This document shows, piece after piece, positions 5,695 to 14,319 of a DNA stretch of 19,814 bases. Location of the stretch: contig CAJMSX010000059.1 in NCBI GenBank assembly GCA_905216195.1, positions 1-19,814 of the forward strand. Reading direction: 5' to 3'. The notes below the pieces were generated by a model, which was not told the origin of the DNA, searched no databases, and saw nothing but the letters and a program-made list of their open reading frames with translations. Each line of letters begins with the position of its first letter. Position 1 is the first letter of the stretch. This stretch comes from an uncultured bacterium (GTDB lineage Bacteria; Bacteroidota; Bacteroidia; Bacteroidales; Marinifilaceae). The position numbers and the translations under genes are program-made.

Positions 5695-6978
5695 TTAATC
5701 TTTATGAAAAATACCGGCAGTCAGGGTAATCGGGACAATTCGGTTGGCTAGGGCCGGGTCGAAAGGCACACCTACCCGTATATAGTTATCCGTAAATCCG
5801 TAAATGGTTCCGTTATTTTCCGTGTCCTCGAACAGTACCTGCCGGTTTTGTCCTTCGAAACGCCGGTAAAAACTCTCCAGCTTTTGTTCCGAAAGGCGAA
5901 GTAAGGTTTCTACCCGCCGGTGTTTTTCGGCAGGAGATACGGGGCCGGGTATGTTCAGGGCCTGAGTTCCCCGGCGTTCGGAGTAGGGAAATACATGCAG
6001 CCGGGAAATGTCCAGTTTTTCGATGAAACGGCAGGCATCTTCGAAAAATTTTTCCGTTTCTCCTCGCATCCCGGCTATGACGTCCACTCCGATAAAAGCA
6101 TCGGGCCGATAGGTGCGGACGGTATTTACTTTTTCGGCGAACAATTCCGTATCGTACCTTCTTTTCATCAATCGGAGTACCTCGTTATGGCCCGATTGAA
6201 GCGGGATGTGGAAATGAGGCATGAATTTCCGCGAGGAAGCTATAAACCGGATGATTTCGTCGGTAAGCAGATTGGGCTCGACCGAGGAAATCCGGAAACG
6301 GTCGATCACTTCCAGGGAGTCGAGCGTTTGCAGCAGTTGCATAAAAGTTTCCTGCGTTTGCTGGCCGAAATCCCCCGTGTTCACTCCGGTTAGAATAATT
6401 TCCCTGATGCCTTTGGAGGCTACGTCCCGGACGGCCTTTACTACCTGAGGAATAGAAGCGCTCCGGCTTTTTCCCCGGGCAAAAGGAATGGTGCAATAAG
6501 AACAAAAATAATCGCAGCCGTCCTGTATTTTCAGAAAGCAACGGGTGCGGTCGCCGAAAGAGTAAGCCAGATCGAACCGATCCAGCCGGAAAATATTACA
6601 GGAATGAGGCTCACAGTTTTCCCGCTCTTGACTGTGAGCCAGGTAATGGGCTACATTAAATTTTTCACCGGCCCCCAGCACCAGGTTCACTCCTTCGATT
6701 TGTTGTATCTCCTGCGCTCTCAATTGGGCGTAACATCCCACGACAACAATGTAAGCATCCGGATTCCGATGTATGATTTTGCGGATCGTCTGTCGTCCTT
6801 TTTTTTCTGCCACATCGGTTACGCTACAAGTGTTGATGACAAAAATATCCGCTCCCTCTTTTTCTCCGACCGTCAGGACTCCCGCTTCTTCCAGGCGATG
6901 TTTTAGGGTAGAGGTTTCGGAGAAATTCAATTTGCAGCCGAGGGTGATATAGGCTGCTTTTTTCCCTGCTAAAATCAT
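5695..6978 (-). CDS. mtaB: tRNA (t6A37)-C2 methylthiotransferase MtaB
   Basis: 427 residues. MtaB is a radical-SAM enzyme that adds a methylthio group to N6-threonylcarbamoyladenosine 37 in tRNAs reading ANN codons. The N-terminal methylthiotransferase domain has its three cluster cysteines at Cys15 (TLGCKLN), Cys51 (NTCSVT) and Cys82 (VGCYAQ). The radical-SAM triad CDYFCSYC gives Cys155, Cys159 and Cys162, and a C-terminal TRAM-like segment follows. The TLGCKLNFSE and GDRTRCFLKIQDGCDYFCSYC wording fits MtaB better than MiaB or RimO. It is divergent from lpxB across a 274-bp gap. No neighbour belongs to the same pathway, so it appears to be a stand-alone housekeeping gene. Confidence 0.95.
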   Translation of the reverse strand: MILAGKKAAYITLGCKLNFSETSTLKHRLEEAGVLTVGEKEGADIFVINTCSVTDVAEKKGRQTIRKIIHRNPDAYIVVVGCYAQLRAQEIQQIEGVNLVLGAGEKFNVAHYLAHSQERENCEPHSCNIFRLDRFDLAYSFGDRTRCFLKIQDGCDYFCSYCTIPFARGKSRSASIPQVVKAVRDVASKGIREIILTGVNTGDFGQQTQETFMQLLQTLDSLEVIDRFRISSVEPNLLTDEIIRFIASSRKFMPHFHIPLQSGHNEVLRLMKRRYDTELFAEKVNTVRTYRPDAFIGVDVIAGMRGETEKFFEDACRFIEKLDISRLHVFPYSERRGTQALNIPGPVSPAEKHRRVETLLRLSEQKLESFYRRFEGQNRQVLFEDTENNGTIYGFTDNYIRVGVPFDPALANRIVPITLTAGIFHKD

Positions 6979-7141
6979 AATGTGACGCTGTATGTATTTC
7001 TATCGGTTTTCATATTGTCGGTCGAATATCCTTCCGGTTTCCCGGCTGGTCGGGGAATGAGGCTTGAGCATAGCGGCCGAAGTTACCGTTCCGGTTAGGG
7101 GGAACAGGAGTTTACAGATTTCTTCCGATTCAATTCCGGAG

Positions 7142-7149
7142 CAAAAGTA
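7142..7149 (-). promoter_or_regulatory. Candidate -7 box of mtaB (TACTTTTG)
   Basis: The minus strand reads TACTTTTG, matching TAnnTTTG. It would give a leader of about 160 bases. No exact -33 TTTG is visible. Confidence 0.35.
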
Positions 7150-7169
7150 ATTATTTTGAGGGTATTTTT

Positions 7170-7177
7170 TATCTTTG
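7170..7177 (+). promoter_or_regulatory. Candidate -7 box of lpxB (TATCTTTG)
   Basis: TATCTTTG matches TAnnTTTG, 75 bp before the lpxB ATG. It lies back to back with the mtaB candidate box only 20 bp away, so the two promoters may compete. Confidence 0.45.
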
Positions 7178-7252
7178 TCGGAAAGAAGTGAGCGTTTTTG
7201 CCGGAGAGAAGGAAGTCTTTATCTTTTTGTTTAGAAATTAAAATACGACCGA

Positions 7253-8392
7253 ATGAAATATTACGTTATAGCCGGGGAAGCTTCCGGAGATTTGCATGCT
7301 TCCAACTTAATGAAAGAATTGAAAAAAGAGGATAGTGAAGCGGTAATCCGGGGCTGGGGAGGGGATTTTATGCAGGAAGCCGGCTGTGAGATCGTGCGGC
7401 ATTATAAGGATACGGCTATTATGGGATTTGTGACGGTGATAAAAAATCTGGGGAAAATCCGGGAGAATATCCGGTTGTGTTGTGAAGACATACAGAAGTG
7501 GCAGCCGGATGTGGTGATTTTGGTGGATTATGCCGGTTTTAATTTACAGGTGGCGAAATTTGCCAAATCGGAGGGTATCCGCGTATTTTATTATATCTCT
7601 CCTAAATTATGGGCGTGGAATACGGGCCGGGTCAAAAAGATTCAGGCATATGTCGACCGGATGTATGTAATTTTCCCGTTTGAAGAAGCTTTTTACCGGA
7701 AGTTCGGGTATCCGGTGTACTATGAAGGAAATCCGCTGATGGATGCCATTGACGGCCGCCCTTATCCAGGGGAATCATTTGCTGAATTCCGAGCGGCCCA
7801 TAGTCTGCCGGATAAGCCGATTATCGCTTTACTGGCCGGGAGCCGTGCGCAGGAACTGAAACATGTGTTGCCGAAAATGCTGTCTATGGTGGCTCATTTT
7901 CCCGAGTATCAGTTTGTAATTGCAGGAGCCCCTTCGATGACGGACGAAGATTATGCACCTTTTCTGAAAGATCAACGTATTTCTATTGTATACGGACAAA
8001 CTTATCGCTTGCTCTCTCAATCGCATGCGGCTTTGGTCACTTCGGGTACGGCTACGCTGGAAACCGCTTTGTTAAAAATACCCCAGGTGGTATGTTACAG
8101 CGGAGAAGGAGGCGTATTCAGTTACTTCCTGTTTAAATGGTTGGTAAAAGTGAACTATATTTCTCTGGTAAATTTGATTATGGGGCGGGAAGTGGTAAAA
8201 GAATTACTCATGCAAAAATTGAACGAAAAGAATTTAAGGCGAGAATTAAATGCTATCGTAACCGATGGCCCTGTAAGGAAAACTTTGCTTGCCGATTATG
8301 AAGAATTGGAGAGGCGCGTTGGTAAACCGGGGGCATCACATCGGTTTGCCGTACGGATGGTAAAGGATTTAAAACAGTTGTTGTATAAATAA
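7253..8392 (+). CDS. lpxB: Lipid-A-disaccharide synthase LpxB
   Basis: 379 residues, the usual LpxB length. LpxB (glycosyltransferase family 19) joins UDP-2,3-diacylglucosamine to lipid X to form the lipid A disaccharide at the cytoplasmic face of the inner membrane. Signature motifs: GEASGD at 8-13, VDYAGFN around Asp92, YISPKLWAW at 114-122, EGNPLMD near 158-164, LAGSRAQE at 194-201 and TSGTATLE at 263-270. There is no signal peptide. No other lipid A gene flanks it. The ATG at 7253 gives the standard N-terminus (MKYYVIAGEASGD). Confidence 0.97.
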   Translation: MKYYVIAGEASGDLHASNLMKELKKEDSEAVIRGWGGDFMQEAGCEIVRHYKDTAIMGFVTVIKNLGKIRENIRLCCEDIQKWQPDVVILVDYAGFNLQVAKFAKSEGIRVFYYISPKLWAWNTGRVKKIQAYVDRMYVIFPFEEAFYRKFGYPVYYEGNPLMDAIDGRPYPGESFAEFRAAHSLPDKPIIALLAGSRAQELKHVLPKMLSMVAHFPEYQFVIAGAPSMTDEDYAPFLKDQRISIVYGQTYRLLSQSHAALVTSGTATLETALLKIPQVVCYSGEGGVFSYFLFKWLVKVNYISLVNLIMGREVVKELLMQKLNEKNLRRELNAIVTDGPVRKTLLADYEELERRVGKPGASHRFAVRMVKDLKQLLYK

Positions 8393-8850
8393 AGTGAATG
8401 TTGGCTAAAGGGTGTTTCGGGGGATCAATATAGCTTTAAAATAAGAATTAATTCTTTCTTAAAAATTCCGGTTCAGAGACTAAAATTATCTTTTTGATGC
8501 CAGATTCTAGATAATTTATATGTAAACTGATTAATACTTTTAAATCGGCTCCTGAAGGCTTCCTTAAAAAAGATGTTTTTGTGTGAGTCGATCTGATTCT
8601 ATTTAAATATTATCCTTCATTTTTTAATTTTATAGAAATTCGGGTTCCACGCTGTTCATTCTCTAATATATTGATAATCAAATTTGACTCCGAGACTATT
8701 CGAAATTTTCCTTTCTTGTCCCTAAAACCGGTATACGTATTATAAACTTCGTTTTAAAAATTTAATGGAAAAAAACGGGAGTTTACAAACGACTATTAAA
8801 AACAAACCTGGAAAATTTTCTGCCGTATTACTGGTGTCAGAATTAAAATC
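8393..8850. other. 458-bp AT-rich gene-free leader before the surface-protein locus
   Basis: I see no gene on either strand. The stretch is much more AT-rich than the flanking lpxB and DUF3868 genes. It contains a weak 9-bp inverted repeat (AAATTATCT at 8483-8491, AGATAATTT at 8509-8517). No exact TAnnTTTG box with a spaced TTTG was found, although TATCTTTTTG at 8487-8496 is close. The promoter of the downstream locus presumably lies here. Confidence 0.5.
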
Positions 8851-9456
8851 ATGCAGGAAAAAATGAAGACAAAGAGAAGTGGGAAAATAAACGGAGGAGT
8901 GATAAGATGGCTTCTATTAATAAATGTTTTTTTGACATTTATTGTGACGACTTCCTACGGACAGAAAATAGCTGTTAAAACCAATCTTTTATATGATGCG
9001 ACTACTACCCTAAATTTAGGGGTAGAAGTGGGTTTAGGTAAGCGTTGGACTGCTGATATTTCAGGAAATTACAATCCTTGGAAATTCGGGAAATATCGTT
9101 TAAAGCACTGGTTGGTACAACCGGAAATCCGGTATTGGTTTTGCGAAAGCTTCAACGGGCATTTTTTAGGAGTGCACGGCCATTATGCGGAATATAATGT
9201 AGGCGGATTGTTTTTTAACAGTCATATGCGGCATAATCGTTATCAGGGACATTTATACGGAGGAGGAATTTCTTACGGATATCAATGGATATTGAATAAT
9301 CGGTGGAATTTGGAAGCCACCATCGGAGTCGGCTATGCCCGGCTGAAAGACGATCAGTATCCTTGTGCGAGTTGCGGAGAAAAAATCCGGACGGAAAGCC
9401 GGAATTATTGGGGACCGACGAAGGCAGGCATTACGATTGTTTACATCATTAAATAA
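8851..9456 (+). CDS. DUF3575 family outer-membrane protein
   Basis: 201 residues. A basic N-terminus is followed by a hydrophobic segment (about 19-34) ending in SYGQ, a signal peptide. The mature part begins IAVKTNLLYDATTTLNLGVEVGLG and continues as alternating polar and aromatic strands (WTADISGNYNPWKF, GVHGHYAEYNVGG, YQGHLYGGGISYGYQW) with a penultimate hydrophobic strand (AGITIVYIIK). This is the DUF3575 pattern, a small predicted beta-barrel often encoded beside fimbrillin-type clusters in Bacteroidales. The first ATG is used here; one four codons later at 8863 sits in a more A-rich context and is equally plausible. It is the first gene of the seven-gene locus, 15 bp before the next gene. 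Its exact role is unknown. Confidence 0.8.
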   Translation: MQEKMKTKRSGKINGGVIRWLLLINVFLTFIVTTSYGQKIAVKTNLLYDATTTLNLGVEVGLGKRWTADISGNYNPWKFGKYRLKHWLVQPEIRYWFCESFNGHFLGVHGHYAEYNVGGLFFNSHMRHNRYQGHLYGGGISYGYQWILNNRWNLEATIGVGYARLKDDQYPCASCGEKIRTESRNYWGPTKAGITIVYIIK

Positions 9457-9471
9457 TTAAAAACCGAGACT

Positions 9472-10896
9472 ATGAAGTTTATATATATTTTTTGGGTTCT
9501 GGTAATCTTTTCTGCGGGAGAACGGCTTAAGGCTCAGTCCGTTGAGGACTCCGGTATAGAGGTACGGGAATTCCGTGCGGAAAAGAAAGGGGATGAATTA
9601 CAGCTGGTATTGGTATTGGATGGAGAGCATTTAAATATAACTTCCAATGAAGAATTGAATATAATTCCTGCTGTAGTTTGTCAAAACGGGGATACGCTGA
9701 AATTGCCGGCTGTGGTCTTTCCGGGCAAGAAACGGGAAAAGGTGAACCGTCGGAAGGCCCGTTTATACGGTGGGAATCCGGGGTATTATGAAACCTTTTA
9801 TTCTGTACCGGAAGGGGAGACGCTGGCGATGTACAACTATACGCTCCCGTTTGAGAACCGAATGTACGGGGCGCAACTGGTATTGCTGCAAAGTATTTCC
9901 GGTTGTGCGGATTGCCGGCGGGATTTGGCGGCCATTTCGCTGAGGCGTTTGGGTAATAGGCCGAAGGTAGCTTATATTGTTCCTGAAGCGGTCACCGATC
10001 AGGAGGTAGATGTGGCTGTATTCATTCACTTCCCCTGGGATAAATCTCAGATCTTTTCCACCTTTATGAATAACGAAGAGGAATTGAGTAAGATCGACCG
10101 GGCTTTGGAATTGATTCTGAATCATCCGAACGTCGTATTGACCGACGTTAGGTTGGTGGGTTATGCTTCTCCGGAAGGTGCCTATGCCTATAACAGCCGT
10201 TTGGCTGCCCGTCGGGCGGAAGCGGTAAAGGGGTATGTAAAAAACAAGTATCCGGTAGAGGAAAATATACTGGTGGTGGAATCGGTACCGGAAGATTGGG
10301 CGGGGGTAAGAAGCCGGGTGGATTCTTCTGCTCTCGTATACCGGAGTGATATATTGGATATTATCGATCATACGCCGGATCCGGATGCGAGAGACGGTCA
10401 ATTGCGCCGGCTGGACAACAATGTATCCTATCATTATTTGTTAAATCAGGTGTATCCGGTTTTACGCCGGGTAGACTGCCGGATGAATTATACGATCCAG
10501 GAACCTTATACTTTGGAAGAAATTCAGCAGCTATTGGAAACTCATCCGGATCGTTTAAGTTTAAATGAATTATTCTTGGCCTCCCGCGTATTTCTTCCGG
10601 GGTCGGATGATTTTAACCGGGTGTTTATGGTAGCAGGACAATTGTTCCCGGAAGACGAGGTGGTCAATGTGAACTGTGCGGCTTCCGCTTTACAGGCGGA
10701 TGATCTGGAGACGGCCCGTAAATGTCTGGCTTATGCCAACCGTTTTCCCGAAGCCTGGAATAACCTGGGAATATTGTTTCTGGCAGAAGGACGTATACCC
10801 GAAGCCGTCAGGTGTTTTGAAGACGCCTGTGCAGGAGGTTGTCCCGAAGCGGAGTATAATCTCCATCAAGCGTTTGCTCATGATGATATACCTTAA
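9472..10896 (+). CDS. DUF3868 protein with OmpA-like region and TPR-like tail
   Basis: 474 residues. A signal peptide (1-21, ending LKA before Gln22) directs export. Residues ~25-165 match the DUF3868 pattern: beta-rich with LPFENRMYGAQLVLLQSISGC and a CxxC at 145-148. Residues ~180-340 resemble an OmpA C-terminal peptidoglycan-binding domain, with FIHFPWDKSQI, then LVGYASPEGAYAYNSRLAARRAEAVKGYV. Residues ~365-465 look like one or two tetratricopeptide units (AWNNLGILFLAEGRIPEAVRCFEDA). It could anchor the surface structure to peptidoglycan in the periplasm. It lies between the DUF3575 gene and the first lipoprotein, with short gaps on both sides that suggest co-transcription. Confidence 0.8.
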   Translation: MKFIYIFWVLVIFSAGERLKAQSVEDSGIEVREFRAEKKGDELQLVLVLDGEHLNITSNEELNIIPAVVCQNGDTLKLPAVVFPGKKREKVNRRKARLYGGNPGYYETFYSVPEGETLAMYNYTLPFENRMYGAQLVLLQSISGCADCRRDLAAISLRRLGNRPKVAYIVPEAVTDQEVDVAVFIHFPWDKSQIFSTFMNNEEELSKIDRALELILNHPNVVLTDVRLVGYASPEGAYAYNSRLAARRAEAVKGYVKNKYPVEENILVVESVPEDWAGVRSRVDSSALVYRSDILDIIDHTPDPDARDGQLRRLDNNVSYHYLLNQVYPVLRRVDCRMNYTIQEPYTLEEIQQLLETHPDRLSLNELFLASRVFLPGSDDFNRVFMVAGQLFPEDEVVNVNCAASALQADDLETARKCLAYANRFPEAWNNLGILFLAEGRIPEAVRCFEDACAGGCPEAEYNLHQAFAHDDIP

Positions 10897-10929
10897 AATT
10901 TAATATAAATCAATTAAAAAAGAGTGAAG

Positions 10930-12051
10930 ATGAAAACGAGGCGAATGATTTTTTTGATGGTTTTAGCCGTATTTGTTATGGCTGCCTGTGAGAAGGACGA
11001 TACGAAAAACCTGATACCTGAGGAAGAAGGTAGTCTGACTACCGTGAAATTTGAAATGGACGCGAATGCTTTCGGGCATAACGGGATTACCCGGGCCATT
11101 GTCCCGGTGTATACCAATGCCGGTTTCAGCATTTTTGCTTTCCGGAAAGCGGACGATGGAAGTGATTACCGGTGTAATCAGGTAATTTACGGTTCTACGA
11201 TGGATTATAATGTGACAACGGGGAAACTGACCGGAAGCGCGCGATTGCCCATCGGAACTTACCGGTTTCTGCCTGCCTACGGTTTGGTATCTCCTTTGAA
11301 TGTGGAGATGCCGGATATGACCAATGCCGAATTGAGCGATATGCTGGGCGTTACCCATAAAAATACGGGAAGTGTTCCGGAGATTTTTCTTGCCACCGGT
11401 ACAAGTAATACCTTGCCTTCTTATGTTTTGGGAACGACTTCTGCTGAAAATCCGACCATTTCGGCTTCTTTAAAGAGGGCTGTAGCCCGGGTGGATGTAC
11501 TGTTTCTGAAGGCGACAAAAACAGGGGATATCTATAAAGAGGAGCCGTATGCCGACGGAGAAGACGTGTTCGGAGGGAAAGAACTGGATACGGTGCAGTT
11601 GCGTTTTACCTCTCTGAATGATAAAATGAGTTTATTGGGTAGCCGGATCGGTACCGGAACTTTAGATGCTGATATTAATATACCCCGTTTGACCGATGCC
11701 GTTGTGAAGGGAGAGGGTACGGCTACGGTTATCGGAACTCCGGATTTTACCCGTTATGATGCCATCGGAAAGGGAGATATTATTAAAGGTTCTGCTCATC
11801 TGGCCGGTCCGTATGTATTTCCCGGGAATGATGATACTAAAAATACCGGATTGGAAATTTATATCAAACCTAAAAATAGTATCGGCCGTACGATTACCAT
11901 CGATACCAAATTACCGTTGGAACGAAATAAAGTTACTTTGGTGAAAGTGTATGTTTTGGAAGGGAATGTGTTCACGACGAAGGTGACTTTTGAAGTGATA
12001 ATCGATACGGCTTGGAACGGAAGCCACGAGGTATCCGGAGAAGTCGATTAA
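10930..12051 (+). CDS. Fimbrillin-like surface lipoprotein (paralogue 1)
   Basis: 373 residues. The ATG at 10930 is preferred to a GTG two codons upstream. Residues 1-19 are a lipoprotein signal with lipobox VMAAC, so Cys20 is lipidated. The next residues EKDD fit the Bacteroidota lipoprotein export signal (a Lys followed by acidic residues), predicting surface exposure. GITRAIVPV around Arg55 resembles the site where type V pilins are trimmed by a protease. Mid-protein SLKRAVARVDVLF is the domain-junction motif of FimA/Mfa1/FimB-type proteins. It has GPYVFP...KPKNS near the end and finishes with DTAWNGSHEVSGE, typical of fimbrillin C-termini. It may be a pilus subunit; whether it is the major one cannot be told. 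It shares several blocks with the next gene. Confidence 0.75.
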   Translation: MKTRRMIFLMVLAVFVMAACEKDDTKNLIPEEEGSLTTVKFEMDANAFGHNGITRAIVPVYTNAGFSIFAFRKADDGSDYRCNQVIYGSTMDYNVTTGKLTGSARLPIGTYRFLPAYGLVSPLNVEMPDMTNAELSDMLGVTHKNTGSVPEIFLATGTSNTLPSYVLGTTSAENPTISASLKRAVARVDVLFLKATKTGDIYKEEPYADGEDVFGGKELDTVQLRFTSLNDKMSLLGSRIGTGTLDADINIPRLTDAVVKGEGTATVIGTPDFTRYDAIGKGDIIKGSAHLAGPYVFPGNDDTKNTGLEIYIKPKNSIGRTITIDTKLPLERNKVTLVKVYVLEGNVFTTKVTFEVIIDTAWNGSHEVSGEVD

Positions 12052-12139
12052 AGATGGAGAAAAAATACAAACTTGGGCAATAAAACAAAAGAAGATGAAT
12101 TAAAAAATTTCGAACCGATTGATTAAAACCGATAACGAC

Positions 12140-13081
12140 ATGAAGGGAAGAAGAATTGTATATTGGGCGTGCTTACTGTTAGCCGTATCTTGTGAAAGCA
12201 AGAATGAGGGGATTGATAGTGTAGATCCGGTTTTATCGGCACGTACCGTTACTTTTTTGGGAGAGACAGAAGACGTTTCGGTTTTAATCTTCGGTCGGAA
12301 TTCTACCGGTTTCACCTATCAGAAAGGCGTTTTTTCCGGATGGGTGAACGGACGACTGAAAATACCCCTGGAAAGGGGAGAATACAAATGTTTATTTTAT
12401 AAGTCTTCTTTTGTCCATACGGAACTGTTTCCCGACCTTCGGGAAAATGAGACTCCCTGGGAAAATGTAAAGATTATGTCCCGGCCTGATCCGGGGCAGA
12501 AGGGATATGTTTTACCCGCGGATGAAGTATTTTTACCGTCTTCAGAAGTACTGGCCAATACCATTTATGTCGTTCCTGAAAACGATACCGTACGGAGTAC
12601 GTTGACACGGGCGGTCGGAAAAATCATTTTGCAGTTGAAACGGGGATTTTCGGAAAGCGGAAATATAGATTCGCTACCCTATGCTGCGGGAAGTAATATT
12701 ATGGATGAGATCGAGCAGATCAGCCTGGACATAACCGGGGTAGGCGAGGCCGTAAATATAGCCGGAGGACTGGGGAAGGCCAGTATGGAGTGGACGGCCT
12801 CGAGTGCGGACCGGATAACGTCAAGCGGGTTTGCCGTTTTTGACGGACCTTTTGTGTTTCCGCCGGCCGCAGGGGAAAAAACAAAAGTCGGCATTACCCT
12901 GAAACCGAAAAGTGGCAGTCCTTTTCCGCCGATGTCCCGATCGGTAGAGGGAAATATCGTCCGCAACGAGAAGCTGGTGATTACCCTTTGGCTGACTTCT
13001 ACTTACCGATTTGTCGGTGTCCAGGTGAGAAGGGATCCGATACAAGACGAAACCCAGGGAGATGCAGGTTTGTGGGAATAA
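12140..13081 (+). CDS. Fimbrillin-like lipoprotein (paralogue 2)
   Basis: 313 residues from the ATG at 12140; a TTG seven codons upstream is in frame but would spoil the signal peptide. The lipobox AVSC makes Cys18 the lipidated residue, followed by ESKNEG, a less clear surface-export signal. Shared blocks with the preceding protein are EVFLPSSEVLANTIYVVP (compare EIFLATGTSNTLPSYVLG), STLTRAVGKIILQL (compare ASLKRAVARVDVLF) and GPFVFP...GITLKPKSG (compare GPYVFP...EIYIKPKNS), in the same order. The C-terminal domain ends earlier, in QGDAGLWE. It is probably a subunit or accessory protein of the same surface structure. The gap to the previous gene is 88 bp. Confidence 0.7.
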   Translation: MKGRRIVYWACLLLAVSCESKNEGIDSVDPVLSARTVTFLGETEDVSVLIFGRNSTGFTYQKGVFSGWVNGRLKIPLERGEYKCLFYKSSFVHTELFPDLRENETPWENVKIMSRPDPGQKGYVLPADEVFLPSSEVLANTIYVVPENDTVRSTLTRAVGKIILQLKRGFSESGNIDSLPYAAGSNIMDEIEQISLDITGVGEAVNIAGGLGKASMEWTASSADRITSSGFAVFDGPFVFPPAAGEKTKVGITLKPKSGSPFPPMSRSVEGNIVRNEKLVITLWLTSTYRFVGVQVRRDPIQDETQGDAGLWE

Positions 13082-13208
13082 GCTTCCGCAGACCGAAAAA
13101 TGAGAATAAATACGATTCCGGGTGAACGGTAAAGGAAGACCGATAGGCGAGTCTTTCTTTGTCCCCAAAATCGGAAGCGATATACCGAAATAATTTAAAG
13201 AAAAAAAT

Positions 13209-14312
13209 ATGATCAGGACAGGCATATTCCGTATCTTATTTTGTTGCTGCTTTATGATACTGGTTGCAGGCGGCTGTAGCAGGGACTGGGAAGAGAATGA
13301 AAAGAAAGAAAGTGGAGAAGAAGGATATCCGCTTATGCTGGAGGTAAGAGGTCAGGCCGGGGCCTCGGATTTAAGATATGAGTTGTATATCTTCCGGAAA
13401 GCGGAACTTACTGCCGATTATCTGCTGACTTCGGTTGTTACGTTGGCAGGGAACGGTCAGGACCGCATCAAACTAATGAATGCGGACCTGCGGAATAATT
13501 CTTATCGTTTTCTTTTTACGGCCACTCCGGAAGAGGCCCCGGAAATCGCAGTCCGGGGGAAAAATGAGGTTTTACCCGTCCCGGTGGGCACCCCCTGGCA
13601 GGAGGTAATGCTAACAGCCGAACGGGATTCTTTGACGGCCGAAAATTATTACGGCATCTTGGACCGGGAAGGGTCCGATCTTTTAAATACAGGCCGGATT
13701 GAAGGCATTTTAGAACGTCTGGTCGGTCAGACGGTATTTGATTTTTTTAAAGTCGGTTCGGGTGGTATTAACGATCCGGTCGATATCGCATCGGCGGAGG
13801 TTATTTCGGTGCTGGACCGGGTGTATCGCTTAGAAGTGACTTATACCGGCTTAACCCGGGCGGTGAAATTTGGAAGCGATGGGGTTCCTTTTGCTGTAGG
13901 AACGGTTCCGGGCGCGGTTACGCGTCGGATGACATTCCGGACGGATGAGGAATTGAAGGTAGCTGTACCTCAGGAACTGCTGGAAGAGGCCGGGGTAGCC
14001 AAAAAAGGGAGTGTCCGTATTCGGGGAGAGTACGGTTTGCCTGCCGCCGGGAAACTACAAATTAAAATGGTGTTCCGCTATTACGACACCACCCCCATTT
14101 GCGGAAATCCGGATGAAATTCATGGAAAATCTTGTTTTACACAGGACTCTTTACTGCTGCATCTTCCGGTTTCGGGAAGCAATGAAAGATTGTCGATAGT
14201 ACCCGATCATTATACGGTGAACCGGGGAGGAATACATTTTGACCGGATTATCGATTTGGGCCATCAGGCGGATATGGAAGTGGAAACGGATTGGAAAAAT
14301 ACATTTAAATAA
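13209..14312 (+). CDS. Lipoprotein of the fimbrial locus, FimB/Mfa2-like fold suspected
   Basis: 367 residues. The signal peptide is unusual in carrying CCC at 12-14 before the lipobox VAGGC (Cys23). Strongly acidic residues follow (SRDWEENEKKESGEE), compatible with surface export. RYELYIFRKAEL and SYRFLFTATPEE match the first-domain strands of FimB/Mfa2-type proteins, and LERLVGQTVFDFFKV stands where the RAVAR-type junction usually lies. The second half has paired cysteines (CGNPDEIHGKSC) that could form a disulfide. I cannot name a precise family; an accessory tip or linker subunit is the likeliest role from position. The next gene starts 7 bp after its stop, so the two are surely co-transcribed. 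Confidence 0.65.
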   Translation: MIRTGIFRILFCCCFMILVAGGCSRDWEENEKKESGEEGYPLMLEVRGQAGASDLRYELYIFRKAELTADYLLTSVVTLAGNGQDRIKLMNADLRNNSYRFLFTATPEEAPEIAVRGKNEVLPVPVGTPWQEVMLTAERDSLTAENYYGILDREGSDLLNTGRIEGILERLVGQTVFDFFKVGSGGINDPVDIASAEVISVLDRVYRLEVTYTGLTRAVKFGSDGVPFAVGTVPGAVTRRMTFRTDEELKVAVPQELLEEAGVAKKGSVRIRGEYGLPAAGKLQIKMVFRYYDTTPICGNPDEIHGKSCFTQDSLLLHLPVSGSNERLSIVPDHYTVNRGGIHFDRIIDLGHQADMEVETDWKNTFK

Positions 14313-14319
14313 TCAGGAT

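Noticed and set aside
8483..8517. Invertible promoter flanked by inverted repeats
   Set aside because: The arms are only 9 bp and AT-rich with 17 bases between them. That is too short and weak for a known invertible switch, and no invertase gene is nearby.
14239..14319. Longer start for the fifth gene of the locus, inside the preceding gene
   Set aside because: It would put 27 unrelated residues before a clear lipoprotein signal. The ATG at 14320 gives a normal lipobox and a 7-bp gap.
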